The translations under genes were made by a program, and so were the position numbers. This document shows, piece by piece, positions 15,186 to 24,658 of a DNA stretch of 64,000 nt; the stretch's first letter is position 1, and every line of letters starts with the position of its first letter. Where the stretch lies: the NCBI GenBank assembly GCA_946885845.1, contig CAMPHJ010000011.1, positions 1 through 64,000 of the forward strand, given 5' to 3'. The stretch comes from an uncultured Sphingobium sp. (GTDB lineage: Bacteria > Pseudomonadota > Alphaproteobacteria > Sphingomonadales > Sphingomonadaceae). The notes beneath the pieces were generated by a model. That model worked only from the letters and a program-made list of their open reading frames with translations, did not search any database and was not told the origin of the DNA.

Positions 15186-16235
15186 TCACCTGCGGGGCAG
15201 CAGGACGCTGTAATCGAGATCGAGGACGACATTGGGGTGGCCGCGCAATGTCGCGGCATCACCATCCCAATCGAAATCAGAGGGCGACAGATCACGGAGC
15301 CCGATCAGGCGGAGCCGCAGCACGCCGACATCCCGGCGATCCGGCACGGTCATGACATCGATCACCTGAGTCACGCTGTAGAGTGTGTCGCCGGCAAAGG
15401 TCGGGGCGACATGCGTTCCGCTGTTGATGGCGAGGATGGCGAGGATGTTTTCGAGCCCATCAGACGCCAGCGCTCGGCAGAGGGACATGACGTGGCCGCC
15501 ATAGACCAGTCGGCGGCCATGGCGCGTATCGCGCATCATGAGGCCGTCGAAATGCACCCTCGCGTCATTTTGATAAAGGCGGGTGGCGCACATGTGGTCG
15601 GCCTCTTCCACCGTCATCCCCGCAGCATGATCCAATCGCTGGCCGGGTGCATAATCCTCCCAACAGGACTCTGACCCGGTGGCGCGGTTGAGGGCCTCCC
15701 GGTCGATGGTTCCTGAAGATACGGTCAAGCGGTCGGCGGGCACGAAGGAGGGAAGGTCGGGCCTGACATCAATGCCGTCACCGGGTCCGGCATTCCGTTT
15801 CCGTACCAGCACCCATCGAATCCATGTCAGAACGGGCTGGCCGTTCTGGTTTACCGCTTCCGACCTGACATAGACGACGCCGCTATCGCGACCGCTCGTT
15901 TCGCGCAGCCCAATGACGATGGATGTGGCGGCAAGCGTGTCCCCGTCATAAACCGGGGCGAGAAACCGCACATCCGCATAGCCCAGATTGGCGACGGCAT
16001 TGAGCGAGATGTCGGCCACCGTCTTCCCAAAGGCCATGTTGAAGACGAGCAGATCATCGAGCGGACGTGCCCGATGCCCGAGGCTGGCCGCGAGCGGGGC
16101 AGAGGACGCGACCGGGTTGCGCGCGCCGGTAAGCGCGACATAAAGGCTTGCGTCTGCATCTGTTACAGTGCGGGGCAGCGGATGCTGGAAGCGCTGGCCG
16201 ACATGAAAATCTTCGAAGAAATTGCCGCGTGGCAT
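15186..16235 (-). CDS. mch: Mesaconyl-CoA hydratase-like double-hotdog (MaoC) protein
   Basis: 349 residues, the length of Mch (about 340-350). Two hotdog domains are fused. Conserved stretches recognisable from Rhodobacter Mch include GNFFEDFHVGQ, FGKTVADISLNAVANLGYAD, VYDGDTLAATS, EEADHMCATRLYQNDARVHF, RLVYGGHVMSL and FAGDTLYS. Mch hydrates mesaconyl-C1-CoA to beta-methylmalyl-CoA. The neighbours fit: a CoA-transferase 6 bases upstream, a CitE lyase 29 bases downstream, and a methylsuccinyl-CoA-dehydrogenase-like gene in the divergent operon. It could also act on a longer alkyl analogue. Confidence 0.82.
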   Translation of the reverse strand: MPRGNFFEDFHVGQRFQHPLPRTVTDADASLYVALTGARNPVASSAPLAASLGHRARPLDDLLVFNMAFGKTVADISLNAVANLGYADVRFLAPVYDGDTLAATSIVIGLRETSGRDSGVVYVRSEAVNQNGQPVLTWIRWVLVRKRNAGPGDGIDVRPDLPSFVPADRLTVSSGTIDREALNRATGSESCWEDYAPGQRLDHAAGMTVEEADHMCATRLYQNDARVHFDGLMMRDTRHGRRLVYGGHVMSLCRALASDGLENILAILAINSGTHVAPTFAGDTLYSVTQVIDVMTVPDRRDVGVLRLRLIGLRDLSPSDFDWDGDAATLRGHPNVVLDLDYSVLLPRR

Positions 16236-16241
16236 GAGCGA

Positions 16242-17387
16242 TTACTCCGGTGCCGCCGAGGAGGAAAGGCGTTCCCCAAGGCGGGGGGCGCCCATGACCG
16301 GGCGGCATTGCCTGTCGATGGTGAAGGGGCTGGCGACCATCTGCACGACGGCTTCGCCATCGACGATGGGGCCCAGCATGCCATTGTCGTGGAGCTGCGG
16401 GTCCGCCAGTACCTCTTCGGGCGATGCGATCTTTTGCCACAGCACGCCTGCGCGGGCGAAACATTCTTGCCAGTGAGGCAATGTTTCCGTTGAGAACAAC
16501 TGATCGAGCAGCGGTATCAATGCCGCGCGGTTCTGGCGGATCAACCGGGCGGTCTTGAAATTCGGGTCGGTGGTAAGATCGGGTCGGTTGATTGCCGCAC
16601 ACAGCCGCACGAAGCCGCGCCGGGCATCAATTTCGGTCAGGAAGAACCAGCGCCCATCGCGCGTCTGATAGCTGTTGACCATGGGCGTGCGACAGTCCGT
16701 GCGCGGCTGCTGCGCGCCCATGCCGCCATGAACGGCCTGGACAGCCAGGTCCCCGCTCATGATGTAGGCACCGGTCTGGAGGAGGGATGTCTCGACGATG
16801 CCGCCCTTGCCGGTCCATTCGCGCCGGAGCAGGGCCGAGACGATCCCGGCATAAGCCGCGAGCGCCATCGCCATGTCGCCATAGCCGCCGGTTGGGACTG
16901 GCGGCGTCCCTCCTGGCACCAGCAACTGGTGCATGAAGCCGCTGCGAGCCCAGAAGCCGCCCACGTCAAAAACGCCGGTATCGCTCTGGGCGCCTCGGAG
17001 GCCAAGCCCGGTGATGGAGGCGTAAATGAGCCGAGGAAAGCGTTGCATCACCGCTTCGGGAGCCAACGACAGACGTTGCAGGGAGCCAGGCCGCAAATTG
17101 GTGATGAAGACATCGGCATTGACCAAAAGCTCGTCCAGCACGTCCCGCCCTTCCGAAGTAGTCAGGTCGAGGACAATGCTGTCTTTGCCGCGATTGAGCA
17201 GCGAAAAGGTGGGGCTGCTCTTGTCGCTCCCCATCGCACCCAGGAAATCGCGGCCCGGATCGCCTGTCGCCGGTTCGACCTTGATGACCTCGGCGGACAA
17301 GTCTGCGAGCAGGGCCGCTGCTCCTGGTGCGGCAAGCCAGCTTCCCAGCTCTACCACCTTAAGACGCGGCCCTGTTCCTTCTTTCAT
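16242..17387 (-). CDS. Class III (CaiB/BaiF) CoA-transferase
   Basis: 381 residues. The N-terminus KVVELGSWLAAPGAAALLAD and LNRGKDSIVLDL are typical. The catalytic Asp lies in PTGGYGDMAMALAAYAG. It moves CoA between carboxylic acids through an aspartyl anhydride. Next to Mch- and CitE-like genes it may activate mesaconate, itaconate or an alkylsuccinate with succinyl-CoA, or act like the intramolecular mesaconyl-CoA transferase of the 3-hydroxypropionate bicycle. It resembles the transferase at 34309 closely, including the FDVGxFWARSGF stretch, so the two are paralogues. Confidence 0.88.
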   Translation of the reverse strand: MKEGTGPRLKVVELGSWLAAPGAAALLADLSAEVIKVEPATGDPGRDFLGAMGSDKSSPTFSLLNRGKDSIVLDLTTSEGRDVLDELLVNADVFITNLRPGSLQRLSLAPEAVMQRFPRLIYASITGLGLRGAQSDTGVFDVGGFWARSGFMHQLLVPGGTPPVPTGGYGDMAMALAAYAGIVSALLRREWTGKGGIVETSLLQTGAYIMSGDLAVQAVHGGMGAQQPRTDCRTPMVNSYQTRDGRWFFLTEIDARRGFVRLCAAINRPDLTTDPNFKTARLIRQNRAALIPLLDQLFSTETLPHWQECFARAGVLWQKIASPEEVLADPQLHDNGMLGPIVDGEAVVQMVASPFTIDRQCRPVMGAPRLGERLSSSAAPE

Positions 17388-17400
17388 CCTCAGCGATCCT

Positions 17401-18624
17401 TCAGGCCGCCGGTGCGGGCGCGACGAGGCCTAGCGCGCGGCCGGTATTGTCCCGCATGATTAGGCGCAGGTCTTCGTCCGTCAGTTCGGGCAGATGATCG
17501 ACCAGATCCGAAGGCATATGCACGCCTTCGGGATGGGGCCAGTCGGACCCGCCCAGCACGCAGGTCGCGCCCAACGTTTGCACCAGTCCGGCGATATCGT
17601 CTTCGGGGAAGGGCGATACCTTGATATGGCGCTTGAATACTTCGCGCGGACGGTCGCCGATATTGCCAAACGGCCAGTCGTCCTTGCCGGACATGCGCGC
17701 GGCCCGATCCATCTTGCGGACCATCGGCAGCACCCATTCGGAGCCATATTCCAGCACGAACACGTTGATGTTCGGGAAACGGCCGAAAAGATTGTGGGTG
17801 ATAAGGGCCATCAGCGTATCGCCGATCGCGCGGTCGCCGAAGCAGGTGGCGCGCATGAACGGGGTCCAGCGATGGAGGGGGCGCGTATGGCTTTCACCCC
17901 ACAGCGCGCCATAATATTCGGCCTCGCCGGTGTTTGAGAGATGATAGCAGACGGTCACCCCGGCTTCGTTGACCCGGCCCCAGAAGGGATCGAAGCGCGG
18001 ATCGGCGGGGGACAGGTTACCGCGCACCGGCCCGGCGCGTAGATGGATAAGCTTTGCGCCACGCTCCAACACGCGGTCCAACTCGCGGCAGGCCCATTCC
18101 GGGTTTTCGAGCGCAAGGCAGGGCGCTGCGAACAGCCGACCATCTGCGCCGAAGCCCCAGTCTTCCTCCAGCCACATATTGTAGGAGGTGAGGTTGGCCC
18201 CCAGTGCTTCCGGATCGCTGGACAACAGCCATTCTGCGCCGATTTCCAGCGAGGGGAGCATGATCGCCGCTTCGATATTATCATTGTCGAGATATTTGAG
18301 GCGCACGTCGCGGCGGCGGGATTCGGGCAGATCGTCGGCGGTGATCATGCCCTGCGCAAACCAGCCTTTGCTGCCGTGGCCACCGGACTTGTAATATTCC
18401 AGCATCGCGCCCGGCTGCCCCGTCGAATGGGTGGGAGCCGCGCCATAATAGGTTACCTTCTGGTCGCCGAACATGACCCGGCCTGTGGCCTCGCCTTCGC
18501 GGCGAATGACCTGAACGGCACGACCCTCGTCGATCCACTTAAGCGGCAGATGGCGCGTGAAGCAGTCGTCGGTCTCATAGAAATGCTGATCGGCGTCGAT
18601 CATCTTGAAAGGGAGCTTGTTCAT
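17401..18624 (-). CDS. Amidohydrolase-2 family protein
   Basis: 407 residues from ATG 18624. The N-terminus FKMIDADQHFYETDD carries the D-x-D-x-H form of the metal motif and the C-terminus ends in GGSDWPHPEGV with the conserved Asp. Amidohydro_2 members include ACMSD, resorcylate and carboxyvanillate decarboxylases and the C-C hydrolase LigY, so both decarboxylation and hydrolytic ring-fragment cleavage are possible. First gene of a six-gene operon running to the pterin dehydratase. Regulon operator A lies 30 bp upstream of its start codon. Substrate not recognisable. Confidence 0.85.
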   Translation of the reverse strand: MNKLPFKMIDADQHFYETDDCFTRHLPLKWIDEGRAVQVIRREGEATGRVMFGDQKVTYYGAAPTHSTGQPGAMLEYYKSGGHGSKGWFAQGMITADDLPESRRRDVRLKYLDNDNIEAAIMLPSLEIGAEWLLSSDPEALGANLTSYNMWLEEDWGFGADGRLFAAPCLALENPEWACRELDRVLERGAKLIHLRAGPVRGNLSPADPRFDPFWGRVNEAGVTVCYHLSNTGEAEYYGALWGESHTRPLHRWTPFMRATCFGDRAIGDTLMALITHNLFGRFPNINVFVLEYGSEWVLPMVRKMDRAARMSGKDDWPFGNIGDRPREVFKRHIKVSPFPEDDIAGLVQTLGATCVLGGSDWPHPEGVHMPSDLVDHLPELTDEDLRLIMRDNTGRALGLVAPAPAA

Positions 18625-18653
18625 CGCCACTGCGCCTTTTTCCCGCATTGAAT

Positions 18654-18667
18654 ACCAAACGACCGGT
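18654..18667. promoter_or_regulatory. Regulon operator site A (amidohydrolase operon)
   Basis: ACCAAACGACCGGT, identical to site B 175 bp further on. It is 30 bp upstream of the amidohydrolase start, a position where a bound repressor would block transcription. Confidence 0.7.
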
Positions 18668-18841
18668 AGATTACATCGATTGAGATAAGTTCGCAAGGAG
18701 CAATCAGGCAAAAATCCGACCATGGGGGGAAAAGGTCTGAAAGGCATATAAAATATAGAACAATGAAGCGAATGGCGGTTCGGAAGACAGTCGTCCAACC
18801 CCCCTAATCGTGCGAATCAGAACGGCAATAATCCATCACCA

Positions 18842-18855
18842 ACCAAACGACCGGT
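18842..18855. promoter_or_regulatory. Regulon operator site B (Mcd-like operon)
   Basis: ACCAAACGACCGGT, exactly the same 14 bases as site A, 56 bp upstream of the divergent dehydrogenase start. Two identical sites, one near each start, suggest independent control of both operons by one dimeric regulator. Confidence 0.7.
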
Positions 18856-18911
18856 TTACAAATCGCGTTGCTGGGGTTAGTGGGAGTGGTGAAGCTGATT
18901 CAGGGAATGAG

Positions 18912-20633
18912 ATGGCTACGAAATCGTCGCACCCACGACAGTCGCCTTATGCAGGAGAAGTCCGGCCTGATCGTAACGAGGCTCTTCTCGTCGATAGGTT
19001 TGAGGGCCTTCTTGATGCGGTCGTAAGGCGCCTTGCTGACCGCTGCGCGCCGAGCGGAAGGCTCGACCCGGATGCGCTCGATCGCGAGCAGTCGGCTTGT
19101 TATGAACTGGCCTTTGCCAGCGCCGAAATTTTGGCAGCACGGCAATTTTGCGCCGCTACCGCAGAAACGAGCGGCGACGCTCTCGATGCCGGATTGGCTG
19201 CAATCTACATCGCCGATGTTCTCGTAGGGACGCTGGATCGGCTTGAAAGAATTGCGCGTCATCTGGATGTCGTCGCTGATGACGTAGCGGCCCTGCGCAA
19301 TGCCCCCGAATGGCGAGAACTACTGGATCGCGGCGGCTTTGGGGCTCAGGAACGGTTGGGCGCGCAAGTCTACTCTGGCGATACATTTGGTGAAGTGGAA
19401 ATGTCGGCCGATGCGCGGATGAGCTTCGACAGCTTTGCGCGCTTCGGTGCCGACGTAGTTCGCCCACTGGCCGAAGAGATACATCGCCACGACCTGATCG
19501 TCCCCGAAACGCTGCTTGGTCCGATGCGCGAGATGGGCATTTTTGGGTTGGGCGTGTCGGCGCGCTTCGGTGGGACGGCGCCAGACGATGGCGACGACAA
19601 TCATGTCATGATCGCCATTACAGAGGCGCTGTCGGAAGCATCGCTTGGCGCTGCGGGCAGCCTGATCACGCGCGCGGAGATATTGGCGCGCGCCATGGCG
19701 GCTGGCGGTACGGAGGACCAGAAGGCTCGCTTCCTTCCTGGCATCGCTGCGGGCGCGCCGCTTTGCGCGATCTCCATCACTGAGCCGGACTATGGGTCGG
19801 ACGTTGCCAGCTTGTCGCTACGTGCAACGCGGACGGAGGGCGGTTGGCTGCTCAACGGCGCGAAGACCTGGTGCACCTTTGCCGGGAAAGCCGGGCTGCT
19901 GATGGTCGTCGCCCGGACCGGGGATAAGGATGCGGGGCATAAGGGCCTAAGCATCATGTTGGTCGAAAAGCCTTCCTTCGAGGGGCATGATTTCCAGCAC
20001 GAACAGCCCGGTGAGGGGCGGCTGACGGGGCATGCGATCCCGACGATCGGCTATCGCGGGATGCACAGCTTCGATCTGGCCTTTGAAAATGTCTTCGTGC
20101 CCGACGATCACCTGCTGGGCGGGGAAGCGGGGCTGGGCAAGGGCTTCTATTACACCATGGCGGGGATGACCGGTGGGCGGATGCAGACCGCCGCGCGGGC
20201 GTGCGGCGTGATGCGCGCCGCGATCGAGGCTGCGCGCAGCTACGCCGGGGAGCGCAAGGTCTTTGGCCGCGCGCTGGGCGAGTATCCGCTGACGCAGGCC
20301 AAGATCGCGCGCATGGCGGCGCGCTTCGTCGCCTGTCGTCACCTTACTTATGCGGTCGGAACCTGGCTGGACGAGGGGCGCGGGCAAATGGAGGCCAGTC
20401 TGGTCAAGCTGCTCGCTTGCCGGTCGGCCGAACTGGTGACGCGCGAGGCCCAGCAGATCCATGGCGGCATGGGCTATGCCGAGGAAATGGCGGTCAGCCG
20501 CTACTTCGTTGATGCCCGCGTGCTGTCGATTTTCGAAGGAGCCGAGGAAACGCTGGCGCTGAAAGTGATCGCGAAGGGATTGCTGGAGCGCGCGCTTCTC
20601 GAACAGGCCCAACCATCCGGCGATGCGAGCTGA
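18912..20633 (+). CDS. Methylsuccinyl-CoA dehydrogenase-like acyl-CoA dehydrogenase
   Basis: 573 residues from ATG 18912 (AGGGA seven bases before). It is longer than ordinary acyl-CoA dehydrogenases (about 380) because of an N-terminal domain of about 160 residues, as in (2S)-methylsuccinyl-CoA dehydrogenase (Mcd). Shared stretches include MREMGIFGLGV, ITEPDYGSDVASL, GYRGMHSFDLAFENVFVP, GRMQTAARACGV and QIHGGMGYAEE. The catalytic Glu is present in FEGAEE near residue 541. With the Mch- and CitE-like genes across the promoter it would form the end of the ethylmalonyl-CoA route. A larger alkylsuccinyl-CoA is equally possible. Confidence 0.8.
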   Translation: MATKSSHPRQSPYAGEVRPDRNEALLVDRFEGLLDAVVRRLADRCAPSGRLDPDALDREQSACYELAFASAEILAARQFCAATAETSGDALDAGLAAIYIADVLVGTLDRLERIARHLDVVADDVAALRNAPEWRELLDRGGFGAQERLGAQVYSGDTFGEVEMSADARMSFDSFARFGADVVRPLAEEIHRHDLIVPETLLGPMREMGIFGLGVSARFGGTAPDDGDDNHVMIAITEALSEASLGAAGSLITRAEILARAMAAGGTEDQKARFLPGIAAGAPLCAISITEPDYGSDVASLSLRATRTEGGWLLNGAKTWCTFAGKAGLLMVVARTGDKDAGHKGLSIMLVEKPSFEGHDFQHEQPGEGRLTGHAIPTIGYRGMHSFDLAFENVFVPDDHLLGGEAGLGKGFYYTMAGMTGGRMQTAARACGVMRAAIEAARSYAGERKVFGRALGEYPLTQAKIARMAARFVACRHLTYAVGTWLDEGRGQMEASLVKLLACRSAELVTREAQQIHGGMGYAEEMAVSRYFVDARVLSIFEGAEETLALKVIAKGLLERALLEQAQPSGDAS

Positions 20634-20634
20634 T

Positions 20635-22725
20635 ATGACAGTAGATACTATCACGCACTATAGGATCGAGGACGGCATTGCCGTCATTACCACGAACTAT
20701 CCCCCCGTAAATGCCCTGTCCCATGCGGTGATGAGCGGAATGGCGGCAGGGCTGGAGCGGGCCTATGCCGATGCGGACGTGAAGGGCATCGTGATCGCCT
20801 GTGCCGGGCGAACCTTCCATGCAGGGGCCGACATTACGGCCATGGGAAAGCCGCGTGAGTGGCCGGAACTGCGCGATTTGCAGTCGATCGTCGAGCGTGC
20901 GCCCAAGCCGGTGGTTGCGGCCATTCATGGCACCACGCTGGGCGGGGGGCTGGAATTGGCGCTGGTCGCGCATGCCCGCGTCGCAGCGGAGGCGACGCGC
21001 GTGGGCTTGCCCGAAGTGAAGCTGGGTATCGTTCCGGGTGCTGGAGGGACGCAGCGATTGACCCATATCGCCGGGCCTGAGCTCGCGCTCGATCTGGTCA
21101 CGAGCGGGCGGCAGATCGGTGCGGCCGAGGCATTGAAGGCGGGCCTTGTCGATGCCGTGGTGCCGGATGGCGACTTGCGCGCGCGCGCCGTGTCGCTGGC
21201 GAGGGATCTGGCGGCGCGCGACAGCCTGCCAACTGTCGGTAGTGCGGCCAAAGACCTTCCGGCGGAGGCAGTCGCTGCGCTGTTCGATCGCTATCGCAAG
21301 ACCAACGCCCGGAAATATCGCGGATTCAAGGCGCCCGAATATGCGGTGCGCTGCATCGAGGCGGCGATGAGCCTGCCACTAGCGGAAGGGTTGAAGGCCG
21401 AGCGTGCCCTTTATGAGGGCCTGCGGGACGGCGATCAGGCGCTGGCGCAGCGGCATATATTCCTGGCCGAACGGCTGGCGGCGAAGCTGCCGCCCGAACT
21501 GGCGGGCAGCGGCACGAGACCCGTCGAGGCAGTCGCGGTCATCGGCGCGGGCACGATGGGCGGCGGCATCGCGATGAATTTCCTGAGCGCCGGAATTGCC
21601 GTGACTTTGGTTGAGCGTGACCGGGAAGCATTGGATCGGGGCGTCGCGATGATCCGCCGCAACTATGAAAGAGGCTTGTCGAGCGGGCGTGTCACGCAGG
21701 ACGCCATCGACATGGCCATGGCATTGCTGCGGCCTACCACCCGGATTGAAGATGTCGCCGCCTGCGACCTGATCGTCGAGGCGGTCTATGAAAATATCGC
21801 GGTCAAGCGCGAGGTGTTCGAGACGCTGGACAGGGTCGCGCGACCCGATGCGATATTGGCGACGAATACCTCCTATCTTGATCTGGACGATATCGCTGCT
21901 TTCACCAACCGGCCGGAGAGCGTCGTTGGCATGCACTTCTTTTCGCCCGCCAACATCATGCGGCTGCTGGAAATCGTGCGGGGCGAACATACCGCGCCCG
22001 ACATACTCGCTACTGTTGTCGGTCTGTCACGCCGGATCGGCAAAGTTGGCGTGATCGTCGGTAACTGCTTCGGCTTTGTCGGCAACCGCATGTTGGCGCA
22101 GCGGCAGAAGGAAGCGGAAAAGCTGCTGCTGGAAGGGGCGATGCCATGGGACGTGGATCGCGTCCTGTATGATTTCGGCTTTCCCATGGGGCCGTTCCAG
22201 ATGCGCGATCTGGCGGGCAATGACGTGGGCTGGAACCGCGAGACGAGCAGTTCCTCGACCGTGCGCGAGATATTGAACGAGCGTGGACGGTTCGGCCAGA
22301 AGGCAGGCAAGGGCTATTATGATTATGATGCGGCGGGAAAGCCTGTCCCTTCCGATGAGGTGAAGGGCATCATCCTTGAATTGGCAGAGCGCAAGGGCAT
22401 CGTGCGACGGGAGATAGGGGAGCGCGAGATATTCGAGCGGTGCCTTTATCCGATGGTGAACGAAGGCGCGCGCATATTGGAAGAAGGCAAGGCGTTGCGG
22501 GCGTCCGATGTCGATGTTGTCTGGGCGACTGGCTATGGCTGGCCGGGCTATCGCGGTGGTCCCCTTTTCTGGGCGGGGCAGGAGGGTATCGGAAGGATTG
22601 TTGAGCGGCTTCAGGCGCTCGCACCTCGGCTGGGCGATGACTTCGTCCTTTCCCCCCTCATGGCAAAGCTCGCCGCCGAGGGGCGCGATTTTCAGGGCAT
22701 TGAAAGCGGGAAGGTGCAGGCATGA
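20635..22725 (+). CDS. Bifunctional enoyl-CoA hydratase / 3-hydroxyacyl-CoA dehydrogenase
   Basis: 696 residues. The crotonase domain shows FHAGADITAMG (oxyanion hole), GTTLGGGLELAL and LPEVKLGIVPGAGGTQRL with both catalytic Glu positions. The dehydrogenase half begins AVIGAGTMGGGIAMNFLSAG (NAD-binding) and has MHFFSPANIMRLLEIVRG. It hydrates the enoyl-CoA and oxidises the alcohol. The domain order is that of FadB and peroxisomal bifunctional enzymes. ATG 20635 directly follows the dehydrogenase stop (20631-20633); an in-frame ATG at 20623 is the alternative. The stop overlaps the thiolase start as ATGA. Confidence 0.92.
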   Translation: MTVDTITHYRIEDGIAVITTNYPPVNALSHAVMSGMAAGLERAYADADVKGIVIACAGRTFHAGADITAMGKPREWPELRDLQSIVERAPKPVVAAIHGTTLGGGLELALVAHARVAAEATRVGLPEVKLGIVPGAGGTQRLTHIAGPELALDLVTSGRQIGAAEALKAGLVDAVVPDGDLRARAVSLARDLAARDSLPTVGSAAKDLPAEAVAALFDRYRKTNARKYRGFKAPEYAVRCIEAAMSLPLAEGLKAERALYEGLRDGDQALAQRHIFLAERLAAKLPPELAGSGTRPVEAVAVIGAGTMGGGIAMNFLSAGIAVTLVERDREALDRGVAMIRRNYERGLSSGRVTQDAIDMAMALLRPTTRIEDVAACDLIVEAVYENIAVKREVFETLDRVARPDAILATNTSYLDLDDIAAFTNRPESVVGMHFFSPANIMRLLEIVRGEHTAPDILATVVGLSRRIGKVGVIVGNCFGFVGNRMLAQRQKEAEKLLLEGAMPWDVDRVLYDFGFPMGPFQMRDLAGNDVGWNRETSSSSTVREILNERGRFGQKAGKGYYDYDAAGKPVPSDEVKGIILELAERKGIVRREIGEREIFERCLYPMVNEGARILEEGKALRASDVDVVWATGYGWPGYRGGPLFWAGQEGIGRIVERLQALAPRLGDDFVLSPLMAKLAAEGRDFQGIESGKVQA

Positions 22726-23924
22726 AAATGCGGCGGGCAGCCATCGTTGATCCTATCCGGACGCCGGTTGGCAAATATCTGGGTGCGCTGGCCGACATCC
22801 CTGCGGGCGAACTGGCGGCGGTGGTGCTGCGGGCGCTGGTGGATCGCACCGGGATCGATCCGGAGCGGGTGGACGATGTCGTATTCGCGCAGGGCTATGG
22901 CAATGGCGAGGCGCCCGCTGTCGGACGCTGGGCGGCGCTGGCGGCGGGATTTCCGGTCTCGGTGCCCGGCTATCAACTCGACCGACGCTGCGGCTCCGGG
23001 CTTCAGGCGGTGATCGACGCCGCCATGATGGTGCAGACTGGCGCTGCCGATGTGGTGATCGCTGGCGGTGTCGAAAGCATGAGCCAGGTCGAACATTATA
23101 CGACGCAGATGCGCCGGGGCGTGCGCGGCGGTTCAACGGAGCTGCATGACAGGCTGTCGAGGGGGCGCGTCATGTCGCAGCCGATCGCGCGATTCGGCGT
23201 AATCAGCGGGATGATCGAGACGGCCGAAAATGTGGCACGCGATTTCGGCATCACGCGGGAGGAATGCGACGCCTACGCCGCCATGAGCCACCAGCTGGCC
23301 ACGGCTGCCTGGGCGGAAGGCCGGTTCGACGATGAACTTGTCCCTGTCGCGGTGCCGCAGCGTCGCAGCGATCCCATCATTTTCGACCGGGACGAAGGAT
23401 TTCGCGCGGATGCGACGGTGGATTCCCTTAGCCTCCTGCGTCCTATCGAAAAGGATGGCGTCGTTACCGCTGGCAATGCGAGCCAGCAAAATGACGCGGC
23501 CGCCGCCTGCCTGGTGGTGGCGGAGGACAGGCTGGAGGAACTGGGGCTGGAGCCGATGGCATGGCTGCATAGTTGGGCGGCGGCGGGGTGCGAGCCATCT
23601 CGCATGGGCATCGGTCCCGTGCCTGCGGTGGAGCGGCTTTTCCGGCGGACGGGGCTTGGTTGGGATGACATCGGGCTGGTCGAGCTGAACGAAGCGTTCG
23701 CGCCGCAGGTGCTGGGCGTGCTCAAGGGCTGGGGCTGGGATGATCGGGGCCGGTTGAATGTGAATGGCTCCGGCATCTCGCTCGGCCACCCGATCGGTGC
23801 GACGGGGGGGCGGATACTCGCAAACCTGCTGCGGGAAATGCGGCGTCGTGAGGTGCGCTATGGGCTTGAGACGATGTGCATCGGCGGCGGCCAGGGGCTG
23901 GCAGCGGTTTTTGAACGCGCCTAG
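22722..23924 (+). CDS. Acetyl-CoA C-acyltransferase (thiolase)
   Basis: 400 residues. The nucleophilic Cys lies in LDRRCGSGLQAVIDAAMM, the base His in NGSGISLGHPIGATGGR, and the second Cys in ETMCIGGGQGLA. It cleaves the 3-ketoacyl-CoA made by the FadB-like enzyme and releases acetyl-CoA or propionyl-CoA. The start overlaps the previous stop by four bases, so the three enzymes are translated together as one beta-oxidation unit. Unlike the thiolase-like protein at 11244, all catalytic residues are intact. Confidence 0.93.
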   Translation: MKMRRAAIVDPIRTPVGKYLGALADIPAGELAAVVLRALVDRTGIDPERVDDVVFAQGYGNGEAPAVGRWAALAAGFPVSVPGYQLDRRCGSGLQAVIDAAMMVQTGAADVVIAGGVESMSQVEHYTTQMRRGVRGGSTELHDRLSRGRVMSQPIARFGVISGMIETAENVARDFGITREECDAYAAMSHQLATAAWAEGRFDDELVPVAVPQRRSDPIIFDRDEGFRADATVDSLSLLRPIEKDGVVTAGNASQQNDAAAACLVVAEDRLEELGLEPMAWLHSWAAAGCEPSRMGIGPVPAVERLFRRTGLGWDDIGLVELNEAFAPQVLGVLKGWGWDDRGRLNVNGSGISLGHPIGATGGRILANLLREMRRREVRYGLETMCIGGGQGLAAVFERA

Positions 23925-23957
23925 CGTTGGGACAATTGCAGATATGGAAAGGCTGTC

Positions 23958-24632
23958 ATGGGTATTATCGCGGTAACAGGAGCCTTCGGTGCGCTCGGCA
24001 GGAGCGTCGTGGAACTGCTGGCGGATCGGGGGCATGTGATCGCCGCCATCGATCTGGGCGCTGCGCCGGAGAGCTATCCCTATGGCACGGCTCTGGGCGG
24101 CGTCGATCTGACTCAGCCGGATGCGGTTGCCGGAGCCTTCGCGCAGATTGCGGACTTGCATGGGCGGATCGACGGTCTGGTCAATATCGCTGGCGGCTTC
24201 ATGTGGCGCATGGTGGCGGATACCGATCCTGAAGACTGGGACCGGATGTATCGGATGAACCTGCTCTCGGCGGCGCTCTGCTGCCGCGCGGCGACGGGCT
24301 ATCTGGCCGAAAAGGGCGGCAGTATCGTGAATATCGGCGCGGCGGCGGCGCGTGCTCCAGCGGCAGGCATGGCGCCCTATGCGGCGTCCAAGGCGGCGGT
24401 GATGGCGCTGACCGAAAGCCTCGCCAATGAATTGAAGCCGCATACGCGCGTCAACGCGATCTTGCCGACAATCATCGACACCCCCGCCAACCGCGCGGAC
24501 ATGCCTGACGCAGATGCGAGCGAGTGGGTGGCTCCTGCCGATCTGGCTAAGGTGGTCGCCTTTCTGTTGTCGCCGGAGTCTGCCGCGATCACGGGTGAAG
24601 GCATGAAGGTATCGCTGGGCGCGCAGTCATAA
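23958..24632 (+). CDS. Short-chain dehydrogenase/reductase
   Basis: 224 residues. The cofactor motif is TGAFGALGRSVVE, followed by NIAGGF and the catalytic Tyr-Lys in YAASKAAVM. The protein is short for the family because of a compact substrate loop. It is in the Mcd-like operon, 33 bases after the thiolase. The substrate is unknown, probably a hydroxy- or oxo-intermediate of the same pathway. Confidence 0.88.
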   Translation: MGIIAVTGAFGALGRSVVELLADRGHVIAAIDLGAAPESYPYGTALGGVDLTQPDAVAGAFAQIADLHGRIDGLVNIAGGFMWRMVADTDPEDWDRMYRMNLLSAALCCRAATGYLAEKGGSIVNIGAAAARAPAAGMAPYAASKAAVMALTESLANELKPHTRVNAILPTIIDTPANRADMPDADASEWVAPADLAKVVAFLLSPESAAITGEGMKVSLGAQS

Positions 24633-24658
24633 ATCAAACGGATAAGCAGGAGATACCG

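Noticed and set aside
23133..24443. Open frame of 436 codons on the minus strand
   Set aside because: Antisense to the thiolase and SDR genes, His- and Arg-rich composition, typical of a high-GC shadow frame.
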